NCBI GenBank assembly: GCA_012845835.1
Contig: JABAKD010000016.1
Location: 13,753,020-13,817,019, forward strand
Source of the DNA: Undaria pinnatifida
Lineage: Eukaryota > Sar > Phaeophyceae > Laminariales > Alariaceae
DNA: 64,000 bases
Direction of reading: 5' to 3'
Positions 10,590 to 25,500 of the stretch are shown piece by piece; position 1 is the stretch's first letter, and every line of letters starts with the position of its first letter. The position numbers and the translations under genes are program-made. The notes beneath the pieces were generated by a model. That model was not told the origin of the DNA and did no database searches. It was given only the letters and a program-made list of their open reading frames with translations.

Positions 10590-13500
10590 ATGTACTATCT
10601 GCAGGAGGAGGACTTGGAAGAGAAGGATGAGACTTTCGTTCCGAGCTACGCGACGTTCACGCCACACATGTCAAGCGAATGCTTGCAAGACATGAAGTAC
10701 AAGGCACCGGAAAGAAGGGTTCCTAGCGCTGTCGCTCCCCCCAGCTCCGTCGTGCGACCCAACTACCACGATGCGTTGAGAAGAGGTGAGGCTATTTTAC
10801 CTATGTGTAAGGTTTTACAAGGGCTCCGCTCCGCGGGCGGCTGACGCCACCCGCTACGCTCGCGCAAGGAAGATTTCAACTAAATGTGAAGGGGGCAGAA
10901 AGAAGAGGCCCACGATTTAGTGCAACTAGCGATTTGATCATTCCAAGAGCTACTTTTGCGGAGCTTATTGCCCTGTCGGTGCTGTGCTGTATGTTGGCGA
11001 TGTCACGTTCCGATCGGCAGTAGTACGGGTGTAATTTGCGAAGAATAAATCGCGAAGAGGACCGACATTGAGAACAAAACCAACGACGAAAAAGCAAAAA
11101 GACGAGTACACACACGTACCAACGGTACCTGGTACCTGCTACTTGCCCAATACTTGGTGGTACTCTGTGTCGTCCTAAAGAAAGCACAGGGCTCTGCTCC
11201 GCAAGGCTGCTGACGCCGCCCGCCACGCTCGCGCAAGGAAGAATGCAACTGTTCAATAACTGAAACATGTAAATAAATGGGGCAGGAAGAGGCCCGTGAT
11301 TATTATTTGGTGCGAATAGCGAAGTGATACGTGCAATAATGCCAAGAGGTGCTTGTCCAGAGCTAATGGCCCTGGGCTGTGCTGTGTGCTTGTTGATGTC
11401 ACGTTCTGAACGGCAGTACGTGCGATATTGGCGGGGGGGGGGGGCTCATGGGGACCGAGATAGGATATTCATCTGAAGAAAGCAAAGAGACGAGTACACA
11501 AAACACGTACATAAACCTGGTATCTGTATCATACCTGGTACTACAACTACTACTAGTAACTGCTGCCGTATGTTCAAAAAAACGCACAGCGCCGCACGAC
11601 GCCGCACCGCAAAACGAAGGGCAAGACACGGCACCGCACTGCGCTGCGCTGCGCAGCTGAGCTACATATAGCCGTGCTGAACTGAGCTGGGGATGCATTG
11701 TGATCCATTAACAACGTCATATGTACAAACCTGGTGTAGTATTAAAAGTACCGGTACGTGGTATGACTCTTACGAATAATGTTGGCATGTACGTAAAAAA
11801 GTACAGCAAAGCACGCAGTATGGCAGAGCACGGCAAAACACAGCGCTTCGCTCTGCTGAGCTAGCGCTGCGCTGCGGTGCGCTGCTGAGCTGAGCTGCAG
11901 GGCATCGCATGGCACTGCACGGCGCTGCGTTGCTGTGAGCTATAGCGCTGCGGTGGGGTGCTGGGCGGTGTGGAGCTGATGAGCCTAGCCCGGATCTCAG
12001 CTGATGAAACTTCGTAACAAATGGTGGGAATCGAAGAAAAGCTACATCTGGACCGTTCCGCAACTAATGCACAGGAGGCAAATTAGCGGCAAATGGTAGG
12101 AAGTTCAACTTACTAGACAAAAAGGAAGAAAAAATCGCGAAAAAGTTCAAAATCGTGTTGGCATAAAAACCAAGTTTGCGGAAAGCAGCTGAAAGGTCAA
12201 GAAACAACTGGCAAAACGAGCAGAAACGAAAACAATAAAGGCCGAGCAAGAAACCAAAGAAAAGCTGGACCGTTCCGCATGTAAGCTGGACCGTCCGACC
12301 CCGGAGATGTCAGGGATGCACCAACCGAGCGCTTTCAGCAAAAATATCTAAGTAAGTCTATAACCTATAACACCATTTAGACTATGAGCTACGAAGTCTT
12401 GCTTTTTTTTCCCCCATCCGCCGGAGGACATGAAAGAAAAAAAAAACAAAAAAAAAACTATGAAGTCGTTTGGGCTGGACGGTGTTGCGTGCCGGGTTTA
12501 CTCGTGCGGTGGCTTATATTTTTTCTTTTGATTTAAGAGTTTTTTGCCTCCGTATCAAGATGCGCTACGACCCTTGGGACTTCAAGCGTACCGCATTCCG
12601 AAGGGGGAGCGTTGTGTTTTTGTGTAGTTATGAATTGGTCTTTATTTTCGAGGATATTTTCGAGGATATTTGTTTTTAACCTGGTGTTGATTACGACCAT
12701 GGCACTGTTGGGTTGCGAAAGCAACTGAGGTAAATCGACACACGACGCGTATGAAAATACGTGGAAGTGTGGTGAGCTTAACCTTTTCTTTTTTTTTCAT
12801 CCGCCGGAGGATGAAAACAAAAACAAAAAAGACCATGGCACTGCAAGTAGCGAAGGGGTATAGTAGTAGTAGTATAACCTGACACCACTTTATCCGGAAC
12901 TAAAGCATAATTATTTTTCAATAGTGTCCAGAGTTGATTATATTTTCGGACAGAGTGGTACCCTTTAGAGCTGCACCCGCGTGTTTGTAGGGACAGTTTA
13001 CTTAGAGTTCGTGTGGGATACTTTCGCAGTGATGGAAGGATTACCAGTCCTGGTACATATTATGCAACCCCATCCATGGTGTGTTTGGGACTCGAGAGGG
13101 AGAAAAATTCGACAAAATTACGCCAGTGGCGAAAGGATCACGTGTGAACCAACCCCTTGCCTAACATGGTGTCTTTAGGACTTGAGAGGGAGAAAATCAG
13201 GAGAAATGACGCCTGTGATGAAGGATTATGTTACCAGAAGCAACCCCTTGCATGTTGTCTTGGGACTTGGAGACGGAGAAAATCACAAAACACATGACTC
13301 CATACGAAGCACTGCTGCGTTGTTTGATGGGTTATTGTATCATACCATGGGGAGTGACAAAATTGTTGGATGTGCTACTACTGTACAGCAGTGGCGAAGA
13401 ATTGTGCGACACGCCCACAAAACATGCTGCTTGTGCTGCGGCGCGCTCACGGTAGACTGCTTTGATATAAAGCATGTGACTCCAGTTAAGAATGTCTTGT

Positions 13501-16500
13501 TTTCTGGCCTGGCGGGAATCCTTTTTGTGTATGACAGGGTGTGTCCTACACGTTTTTTACTGAGGAATAGACCGCGTTCTATGTTTTCGTCTAAAAACTG
13601 TATGATTAGCCTGAAATTTGAAGCTGTCATATATATATTATATATATCGATCTCACAGCTGGAGTGTATTTTAATTTTTATAATATATTATTAAGTGCGG
13701 TTTTCAGCACGAAACAAACCGTGTTCTTGTTTTTGTGTAAAACTCTGATCAATACCTGGTATAGCCTGAAGGTCGAAAAACCGCCAACTTCGTCAGTGCT
13801 GTCCAATGCTGTATAGTAGACGGTTGATACGTGCTCCTCATGTTTGTGGTGGCAATACCTAGCTACTCGTACGTCCCGAAAGGTTGAAAGCTAGGGCTGT
13901 GAACTAGCTGACTATGAATAGAAGAAAAAGAAGCATCTGACCGGTTTTGTTGTCAGGCAGTTGCCGCGAGTATCACTGCTACTGCAATTGCGTGCTGTAG
14001 CTCAGGGAGTTCTGCGTGTTGTTCTGCGCCTCGTGTCGAGGAAGGCTGAAGTCGGTTGAATATTCGACTTAAAATCGCGACCCATGTATTAGCTATAGCG
14101 GTCTTGTCCGCTCCACTCCTATCCATGCGTGGTAACAACAACAGCAGTAGTAATACAAGACACAAGACACGCGCATCACATATCGATCTGTCAAGCAACA
14201 CGTATCATAGGCGTACTTGTACTGCTGTTACTGCTGTGTCCCGCTATCCGCTGGCACACACCTCTGGCCTCACCACGCGCCGATGGGATCGGATAGTGAT
14301 GGTGGCGACTACGAGAGTCTTGCCACTCTCCTGGCAGTCGCGATTGCACTAACCATGCGCACCATTTGCACCATTCGACAAACGCATGACGCACTATCTA
14401 CTACTGCTCGTGTTTGTCGAGGACGAGGACAGCCGTCGTCTGCGACATACAGGTATCGTTGTTTGATGCACGAGATCGACGGGGGCGAGGGGGAAGACAC
14501 CCCTCCTCGCATAAAGCGCACACGGCGTGCTTTCCCTCGCCCCATCTACAAAGCTTAATCGACGTGTGCGCTAAGATGCTCCGATGCATCCAGCGAACTT
14601 GTGCGAGTGTGTACGTAGTCGAGCGATCGCCGTTGTTCATGGTTTTTCTCGAGACGGGCGACTTATTCAAAACCAATCTGTAAATTGAGGTTTCATTATA
14701 ACAGTCGTCGATCCGATTCTGCCCGTCTGATTCTGCGACCCGAAAATCCATCTCATGTTCGGATTCGGATGCGGTGTTGTAAGAGATGGCCTCACAGCGA
14801 ACTTATCCCGCCCGGTAGAGTAGAGTAGACTGACCTATTGCCTGTTGCTCTGCAACGCTATACGAAACGTTAATATATTAATAGTACGAGTGGTGTTGAG
14901 GGACTTTTTGAGGCCTTCTCGGACTTGCACCTGCACCTGCACCGCCGCGTTGTTGGCCCCTGGGGGCGACGATCTCGTTTCGGCCTTAAATGGCTGGAGC
15001 GTTTGTGTGTGGTAATGTAATGCCACACCGAAATCCATTGTAAGAAATTAAAATACACTCCAGCTGTTAAATCGAAGATTTCCTTCCAAGTTCGTGGAAA
15101 CTTATCTTTGCAAGCTGTGTGATACTCCGATCGCTCGTATTGTATATAAGCACCCCTAGCCATTCACCCCTGTGTTTTATATCACTATTTAATACAGTAA
15201 CTAGGAGTATCACTTGTTTTGACTTTATTTTTATTTTTTTCTCCTTTTTTTTTCAGGTCTGGCTTGCTTTGTTGTGTTCTCGTACCCGGTACGCTAGCAT
15301 TTCACTTGCTTTACCTTGATGAATTGCGACTGTTTGGTTTACTCTGTTTCACAGTCTGTGACCACATACAGTACTGGGCCCGCTATAGTGCAGGGGTGTG
15401 TCCAGATATTTTACCTGCACTATAGCGGGCACCTGCACTACTCATAAGAGTGCCTCAATAGTGCAGGTTCGGTGCTATTGAGGTTTTGAATATCCCTCAA
15501 TAGTGCAGGATGAGGCACTCTTTGACTTCATGGTGTGGCGTTCACGCTTTGCGGGGCTAACAGAGTACGAAATGGATCGAAATTATGTATTAGTAGCGGA
15601 CGAAGATAAATCTCAGTCCTCGTTGCCTTTCTTCGATGTTGCAAGATAGAAAAAGACAAAACAGAAGAAGAAACACGACAGGAAGCGTGCTGCAAAAAAA
15701 CGAGCAACCGTATACTACCGTCCCCCGCCCTCAATACGTGGTGACGAAACTCTCTCATGTCTGCCTGGCGCACCCGCTTCGATGTTGCAAGAACAAAAAA
15801 AACACAAACAAACCAAGACAAGCACGACAGGGAGTGCGCCGCAAGAAAAACAAACAACCATGTACCCCTGGCCCTCACTTGTCGCGACAAACTCCCTTAT
15901 GTCTGCCTAGCGCGCCCGCTTCGATGTTGCAAGAAAAAAAAACAAAAGAAACAACAAAAACACACAGGAAGCTCACTGCATGAAAAACAAAACAACCATG
16001 TACCCCCCGCCTTCACTACGTCTCGACAAACTCTCTCATGTCTGCCTGGCGCACCCGCTTAGCGGAATGCGCTGCGATCATCGCCATCTTTGCTCTCGTT
16101 AGGTAGAACGCCGCGTCTCCGTTGCCACTCTCCTCTGCTGCCGCTTCCAGACAAACATGCTGCCGCAATTACCGTGGAGCCGCCCGCCACATCCTCCCTG
16201 ACAGACGTGGCCATGAGGGGCTTGTGGCGTTCTGTCTTGTTGATGGCACAGTTCACCGTCCGCACAAGGCATGGTGCGCCTCTGCGCTGCGTAGAGCTGC
16301 TCGGGTCTGCAGCAGCACGTGCACCCTCGTTTCTGTGTTGCGTCTGTCCGCTGTTTGTCTGTCCGTGTGTGTGTCCAACCTGCACTATTGCGGGGCACCG
16401 CGGTGCCTAACGTGCACTACAGCGGGACCTTCCTCAATAGCGCAGGTCCTGCACTATTGAGGGCGCTGTCTGTGTCCAGAGATTTTACCTGCACTATACC

Positions 16501-19500
16501 GGGCACCTGCACTATTCAACCTGCACTATAGAGGGCCCAGTACTGTAATAATAATATGTATCTCTCATGATGGGATGAAGAATCACCACGGACTCTTGAT
16601 GTCGTTGGGTATAGTGTATAGAAAGAACGGTTTAATGTGAAGACTGAAGACAACACACATACCGATATACCTGGTACGAGGTCCCAACCCGAGCAAAGCC
16701 CTAAGCCCTAACCTAGCCCGAAAATCACATCAAAGGGGGTGGGACCAGGGTGTGTGTACAACAAAAAAAGCTTTGGGCAGGGGCGCATGGCTTATATACA
16801 CCTATACCTGGTATATTTATAGGGTATTTTGTTCAGTAGCACAAGGTTTATGACTGGAGGTTTTGTTTTGTGGTTCAATTCCACAGCTGAGGTGACCGGT
16901 CCTCCTTTCCCACGCGCACACGCGCACACACACGCACGCACGCAGTCGGGTAATACTAGCTGGTTTCACTGAGTGTTTTGTCACTGTTGTTGTTGTTGCT
17001 GTTGTTCCACCGCTGTAGATGTGAGAGGGGGTATTGTTGGAGTCTACCGCTGTACGTGTTGTCGTGGTTGTTGTTTTTTTGTGTTTTTGTTGTTTTCGGG
17101 GTCATGTGGTTTACTGCGGAACGGGCGAAACGGCAACGACTACTCACAATCATCCATCTACCCCCCACCCCCTACCCACGCTTTGGGGGGTACAAGATAG
17201 GAACGATATAATAGGAACGAGTAAAGGAAACGATAACTAAGGAGAAGGCTAGCACTAAAAAAAAAGGTGGACGCGAGGACGAACATTTAGATATATAAGG
17301 GGGGTTAAGGGAAGAGATGGGAATCGAAACGTATTTGTATGGCCCAATGGACTACGCGAAAACGCTGAAACTGCGTTCACGTGCAGAGGACCTGGACCTG
17401 CCAGAAAGAAGAAAGGGGTGTTCTACAGTAATCCTACAGTAATCCTACAGTAATCCTACAGTAATCCTACAGTAATCCTACAGTAATCCTACAGTAATCC
17501 TACAGTAATCCTACAGTAATCCTACAGTAATCCTACAGTAATCCTACAGTAATCCTACAGTAATCCTACAGTAATCCTACAGTAATCCTACAGTAATCCT
17601 ACAGTAATCCTACAGTAATCCTACAGTAATCCTACAGTAATCCTACAGTAATCCTACAGTAATCCTACAGTAATCCTACAGTAATCCTACAGTAATCCTA
17701 CAGTAATCCTACAGTAATCCTACAGTAATCCTACAGTAATCCTACAGTAATCCTACAGTAATCCTACAGTAGTAGCCGGGTGGAGGAGGAAGAAGGCGCA
17801 CGGAGCTGCCCTTGTGGCAACGCAGACGAGAGTAGAGCCCACATAGTGGGAGAATGTGAACAGACGCATGTTATGTAGAGAAGTGTGGTACTTGAGATAG
17901 TAGCGAGAACACGATCGCTCTCCTTGGAGAGAGATGATGGCCACAGACGGCCAAGAAGGAAGGGAGATGAAGGTAGGCGAAAATGTTAATGTGATACATA
18001 GAAAAAACGTAAGATATACTTTATGTAACTGATGCCTTTCCTTCCACAGCCGTCAGATTTTGTCCCCCTCAAAAACGGGTTGTATAGTTTCCGCGCACAG
18101 AGTAGTTCACAACACCCTGTTGACCCTGGTACAAGCTACACTTGTAGTTCCAAGGGGGGTCGCCGACCACCCCCCTCAACACGCATTACCCACCCACCCA
18201 CTCACCCCCCCCCCCCCCCCCCTCCTCCCCCCGCCACCGATCCGATGCTTGATCAGTTTCTGTGGTGGTGTACCAGCACATTAAGACGTGCGAGTGGAAG
18301 CAGAGGATGGCCTTCAAGCGCCGGAAAGCAGCAGCGGCGGGAAATATGGGTGGTGCCGCCGCAGCACCGTCCATGAAGGTGAGATACGTTTGTCATTTTC
18401 CTGTTTTCAAATACCTGTTTTCACACCTCACCTCTGTAGTTGGGGCTGTGACGTACCTACCCTACCCCTACCCTACCCTGCCACTACCCTAACACCACCC
18501 CTACCCTATCCTACCCTACTTTACCCCGTCACTACCCTACCCCGACCCGACCCGACCCTGCCCTGCCCTGCCCTACGCCACGCTACCCTCCCTATGCTAC
18601 CGTACCGTACCGCTCCCCTGCTCTTTACCCTTCCTACCCTACCCTACCCTACCCTACCCTCCCTACCCCACTTCCCTACCGTACCCTACCCTACCCCACT
18701 TCCCTACCCTACCCTACCCTGTGCTACCCTATCCTACCGTAACTAACCCTGACCAACCTTTCCCTCCTCCACCCTACCCTACCCTGCCCTCGGTCCTGTA
18801 TTCTTAGGCGTGGCGACAATCGGCCCCCTCTTTGGCAACCCTCCGATCCAACGAGAGCGCCTTGTGGGGGGAGGGTGGGTGGAGTGCACCTCGACGAGAA
18901 GGGAAGCCGGTCGAAAAGAAGCACCTTCCGGAACCGTTTAACCACAGAATGGCAGACATTTTCGACCAGAAGTACTTCGTCTCCCCCACCTTCAAGTGAG
19001 TTATGATACTTGGCTTTTGTTTTTATTTTTTTGCTTTTATTTTTCACCATGGGTCTTCAATTTTTTCTTCAAGTACTTGCGAGATATTCCGCGTTTTCTA
19101 CGCTATCTCCCATATGTTAGTGTAATGATGTGAAGGTTATCATACAAGTACTGTTGCTCAAATGAGTACACGCGTTCGTAGCTTAAGCGTTGTTTTTTTA
19201 TATTATTGGTTTCAAGATTGTTTTAAAATTCTCCCCGATTTTTAAACGACGAGTACGATACGAGTACGATACGAGTACGATACGAGTACGATACGAGTAC
19301 GATACGAGTACGATACGAGTACGATACGAGTACGATACGAGTACGATACGAGTACGATACGAGTACGATACGAGTACGATACGAGTATGATACGAGTACG
19401 ATACGAGTACGATACGAGTACGATACGAGTACGATACGAGTACGATACGAGTACGATACGAGTACGATACGAGTACGATACGAGTACGATACGAGTACGA

Positions 19501-22500
19501 TACGAGTACGATACGAGTATGATACGAGTACGATACGAGTACGATACGAGTACGATACGAGTACGATACGAGTACGATATTGTGTTGATGGGCGGAGTAT
19601 TGCGACTCTTCTGAGTCGTCAACGATACAGCAGTAATGTTCCGTCCCCTCTAAAGTGCTGGTTGCCCCCTATGGTGCCCGTGAGATCTCTTGGCACAAGT
19701 AGTGGCAGTATGTGCAGCGGTACCGGTTGCCGCTATTGTGCCGGTGTTTCCCTCTGTAGTGCACATACCGGCACTACACGAGACATCGTGTAGTGCTGTG
19801 TGATCGAGTGAGCTCTGTTGTGACTAGGATGCTGCTTGGTGATGGGATGAATTCTTGTTGCCCTAGGAATTGTGGGGTTGAATGATGGATGGTGGTCTGC
19901 GGGCAATTATTAAAAATTGCTACCAGGTTTATTGTCAATATGTGCTGGCTATGGGTATATACGAGGAAAAACTGCTACCAGGTATACTGTCAATATGTGC
20001 TGGCTATGGGTATATACGAGGTACCTGGTGTGAGATTGGAGGAACAGGGTGGTCAACTTCTTCTGACCACACGAACGTGCGGCTTGCAAGCATGGCGATC
20101 GGCGAAATTGTCGATCTCGCAGCTGAAATGTCTATGGTATAGTTTTTTTGACGATCGGCGAAATTGTCGATCTCGCAGCTGAAATGTCTTTAGTTTAAGT
20201 TTTTTTGACGATCGGCGAAATTGTCGATCTTGCAGCTGAAATGTGTCAGTACTTGTATAGTTTTTTTTGTACTCGAAAATGCTGTTAATATTGTAATAAG
20301 TCATGTGTGGTGTGTTGTTGTGATTTTTTTCGGACGGACAGGTACGACCGGTACGACCTCGTCCCCGCGCCGATCATGGGGTTGCCGGGTCCGCTGTTGG
20401 ACAACAGTAAACCCTCGCCCACATGATCGATCTATCCAATACCAGTTAAAGATTACCCCCAATCCCCTTCCCAATCACGCGTCTAATCCGGCACTACAGA
20501 AGGATTTAACCCCTGTATAGAGCCCCGAAAATCCTTCCCTATACTAACTTCAGGTAAATTTGTCACAACAAATGGGTTTCCAGTTGTACAGGCGTTAACG
20601 GATGGCTGACCCCCCCCCTGATTTTCTTCTGTTCAATCTTGCTCGCGTGTGATTGTGATTTGCCCGGATAGGTACAACTTCGTGCACGCGCCGATCATGG
20701 CGTTGCCGGGTACGATGTTCACCCTCAGGGAGGTGCGATCGGTGCCGAAGGTGCCCACGGTCGACGAGATCTACGAGTTCGTGAAGACGCTGTTCAACAA
20801 GGCGTGCCTCAGCAGCGAGTGCTCTCTGGTGAGCCGATGCCCTACGATATACACATGCAGTTGCTGTGGAGTGCGATGCGTAGATTACTAGGCTTGAGGT
20901 TTGAGGCGAAACAACCTCAGTAGGTCACAGATGGTTGTCGCTGATGGATGATGGTGTGCGCGGCGTCAAGGCTCTGACGTTGGGGATAACGTTGGGGATA
21001 ATGGTGAAAGCAGGGGTGCCGAGGGTACCTTACCGCCTTTCCGACAACATGGTTGACACACTCTTTGAATTATGTACACCCTAGCCCTAACCCTAACCCT
21101 TGACCCAACGAAACGCAACAACCAACCATTGTATATGTACGGTGAAACCCCCTTCGTCTCGTACACAGTGTGCGTCAACCATGTTGTCGAAGAAGTGGTA
21201 AGCTCTGCATTCTATCTTGCGTTGGATCTGTGAGCCGATGGCGAGATGAATGGGATACCGTAATACGATATGAGATATTTTTCGATCAACCATGGAAGAG
21301 AGTGCCTACCCACCGCCGCCTGCCGTGCGTCCCCTCGTTTCGGGTACGTCTGCACACAGCAGTTAGTGTACATCCCGTGCGCTCTTGTGATTTATATCAT
21401 GGTTTACCTTGTAGTTCTGGGAGATGTAATTGTTGGACTACAGTTTGTGTTTTTGCTCAAACCATCAAGCATCTACGCTGTTTTTCTTTCTCTTTCTCGC
21501 TCTAGTCGTAACTCGGATCCGGTGTCACTGAGCAGGCTCTTCTTCCCTCTCCCCCCCATCCCAGTACAAGGTACTCGCCTTCGCTTTTTTCGCGACAAGG
21601 CTTCAGCCCTTTCTTCCCTCGTCGACTCGCATCGAATTGCGTCTAGACTACCAACGCAGCTTGGCGCTCTCAGCAGTTTATTCCTTTTGAGTTTTTACAG
21701 TAGTATTAATAGTACGTACTGAACGTACGCTTACTGCTGCTGTGTAGTTGGTATGTGTTTTTTGTGTTTTTAGTGGATTGCACGTCTCCCGCGGGAGCTG
21801 CTTTTTTGTTGACTACCGGTACTGCTGTACTTGCATCATCTATTGTTGCTGCTATTGCAGACACTGACCGGCACAATCTGAAAATGCTGTTATTCATGCC
21901 GTTATATTATACACGTGTCACGTCCAAGTATTCAAACCCTTTGGGCCCTTGAAAGGACAAAACTCTCGAAAATATGCCAGTCGGTGTCGACTGTCATGGT
22001 CACAACAGGTGGGGGTCACGGGGCTATGCATTGTAGTATTCATTGTAGTAGTAGGGTCATAGGGTAGGTGGCCAAACCGCAGTGCCCGGGGCTGTACGAC
22101 ATGCGAGCAGCAATGGTGGTACTCGCACTGCTGCTGCTGCTGCTGCTACTGCTGCGGCTGCAAGCTCGGATTTTGAACACTTCTTTGGACGCTCGAGAAG
22201 ATCGCGCTCGTCATATTTTGGTCGCGGTACATGCATACGACCCAAGAGGGCTATATACTAGCACCCCACTTACTATCAATAACTATACGTGTAATACGCT
22301 GTAATAGCACGTACGTACGTGTAAGATTCTTCAGATGTGCGCGTAAAATTCATTCATTAGCGCATGTATACGTACACGATACCAGGGTAAGCGACGATTA
22401 ATACTCGTTGTGCATCACGTAGCCTGCGAAGATGAAGAATGAGTATCGACCCTAACTTTGTCGAACTCAAAGCTCAAATATTTAGAATATGTTTCGTAGA

Positions 22501-25500
22501 AAATGTACTAGTATGGCAGGATTGCCCCTGCCGATCTCGTGCCGTCTCGTGCCATCTCGTGCCGACGTCAAGCCCCCCACAGGGCAGTGCTTTTTTTGTA
22601 TCCATTTCACCCCATTGACGTCGTGTGGCACTCCGATCGGTATGATATTTCTTAGGGTTATGTTTGGGTTAGGGGTAGGGTTAGGGGTAGTTCCATCCAT
22701 CCATCCCAGGGTGAAAAAACCCAATAACAAATAGTCAATGTAGAATACACACCCGGGTTGCAGCGATACCTGGGGTACACATTGTTCGCCATTTTTCACC
22801 ATTTTACCCCAGTGACGTCGTCAGGGGTATAGTACGGACTACCTGCTATGCCAATGTGTTTTTTCAACCATGCTAACTGACCCTAACGATTACCATGACC
22901 CGTAGGAAATACTCAGTACTATTTGTGCTCTTTGTACCAGTCGAAGTGTCCCGTAATGATATACCTGGTACTGCTGTGCTTGGAAGTATATCACTCCCAG
23001 GTAAAATGGTTAGAAATGTCAAATAATGATGACATATGTGTATCACTGGCCGACACACCAGACTGTAAATAGTTGAAAGGAAAAAGAAAGAGAGGAGGAA
23101 ACGAAAAAATCACGTGTGATCGAAGATTGACGGTATGTACGAACCTTGTCCTCGACCTTAATATGTGTTTGTGTGTTTTTGCTATTATTATTGTTGTGTT
23201 GTGCAGGTGTGCCTGATTTACGTGGAGCGGCTGATGGAGACGGCGAACGTGCCGCTGCTGGCAGGGAGCTGGAAGCCCGTGCTGTTGTGCGGCCTCCTGC
23301 TCGCTTCCAAGGTGATTATTAATGGTTATTTCGTTCTTTCAAATTGATTGGTTGATTGATTGATTGGTCGGGTGGCTGATTCAAATAATCCATTGGTATG
23401 TTGGTGATTCATTTAGCTCACTGACTCTATTACCTCTAGTAGTGTACTGGAGTTGTTAATATTCAATAGTGTAGATCGCACCTATTCCCCTACACTATTA
23501 ACGAAACCCGGCCGGGAGTATTGGAGGCGTTCCTGTGCCCTGTACTCTTGACGGTATCTCTTGCACAGTAGCACCATGCCACCATACATACCAGCAGCTG
23601 GTACATACAAATAACGTACCAGGTATGATGTATACCGGATAAGTGTTCCTGTTCCATTCCTCCCGAGACAAGTGGTCGGTGAGATCACACTACTGTTCAC
23701 CTTATGGCGTTGGGACTCGGGACCAAAACCACCACCACCACCACCACCACCAGTTATTTTTTGTTTGCTCATCCCATCTATCATCTTGGCACTTTTTCTT
23801 TCTGCTTCTCCCTCGCTATCGTAGACGTAACTCAGATCCGTGGTCACTATAAGCAGGCTCTTCTCCCCCGTCCCCACTACGGTACACGCCTTCACTTTTA
23901 TCGCGACAAGACTTCAGCCCTTTCTTGCCTCGTCGACTCGCATCGAATTGCGCATGCCTACCCACGTTGCTAAGCAGTGTCGGCAAGTATTGCTGCTACG
24001 AGGCGAACCACAACCCCCTCCCGCTCCTCCTCTTCCTCCTCCCTCTGCTCCTCCCCCTCCTCCTCATCCTTCTCCTCCCTCCGTCCCCTCCTCCTCTTGC
24101 TCCGCCCCTTGCTCTGCGTCTCCTCAGGTTTGGCAAGATCTGAGCAGCTGGAACGTAGAGTTTTCCACGGTGTACCCCGAGTACTCCCTCAAGAGCATCA
24201 ACAGGTGGGTAGGGATCGTTGTTATTGACATGCATCTTGGTTTCGCCCTGGGTTTTTGCCCGTTTTTTGCTTTGCCTGGACTGTCGGAAAGATCCCTCGC
24301 GCCTTTCGTTAGCTACCAGGTGTTGATGTTGCCACATATTACTAGCAACAGGCAAGGCCGGGTTCATGTTTTTTTGTAGAGCGAGTCGTCACAGTACGGG
24401 ATAATAGTGTATACCTGGTACACATATACAATATACAACTAGTATTATTGATAGTCCCCTCATACAAACAAGTTGTCGACAGTGTAACAGTGGTTGTGTT
24501 GAACGCGAACCCCTCAGCACGTTTGACCTTTCAAGCGATGCGCTTCAATGACCAAGTACATGTTCATGCGTATTTTTGTGGGTCTTTTTTTCAATTTTTT
24601 TTTTTTTTTCAAGTTGTTACCTGGTAATGGTATGTTTTATGTTATTTGTTTTTCATATAGTTTGCATCGTTGTTTTTATTCCAGCTTTAATAACAAAGAA
24701 AGGTAAAACGTCAGCTGTGGAAGGTTCGGACGCGTGCTACGAGAGAGATAGAAATTTTCGTCTGCAATGTTTTGTGAATGACTTGTGACACGCCTTGACG
24801 AAAAACCGTCGGAAATGGCTTTTTTTCCTTAAGACGCTCCTTAACCCAAAATCGTCGCAAATACTGTAGCCCTTTTTTTTTGGTGAATGACTTGAGACGC
24901 TCCTTAGCCCAAAATCGTCGGGAACAGCCCACTTTTTTTTGGTGGATGGTTCCCGTTCGGAAGCTAGGCTATGGTATATTTTACCCAGTAGCACCAGTTT
25001 TTTTTTTCTTCAAGCTCCTGAGGTGAGAAACCTTGCGAAAAAAACTACAATGGTTGGTGAAACCTCTATCGTAGCACGCGTCGAAAAAAAAAACACCGGA
25101 GGGTTTAGTTTTGGGATCCCCCGCCCTAGAAACGCCTTCGCATCGTGGTATTAATTGTGTGATTTAGTGTGTGCATTTTTTTTAATGTTTTTTTTTCGTG
25201 GTATTAATAGTGTGATTTAGTGTGTGTATGTGTGTTTTATTGTTTTTCGTGGATGTTCTGTATTACACCATTATTCTAACAACGTCAGCTGTGAGTTCGA
25301 CAAATGTAAGGTCGATTGTCATATTTGCAAGCTGCGTAGTACACCCGGCCGCCAGTTGTTGGTAAGTTGTGAAACCTATTAATAGTCAATATTCAATAGT
25401 CAATACTCAATACTCAATACTCAATACTCAATAGTCTATAGTCAATAGTCATCATGATGGACGTTAAGCCTGCAATGAACCATGATTGTGGGATAATCGC

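Noticed and set aside
17424-19580. The two 11-bp satellites considered as CRISPR-like arrays
   Set aside because: Head-to-tail repeats with no spacers, inside introns of a eukaryotic gene.
21076-21101. Interstitial telomere as evidence of chromosome fusion
   Set aside because: Only about three imperfect units inside an intron, and similar short patches occur elsewhere by chance in CCCTA-rich sequence.
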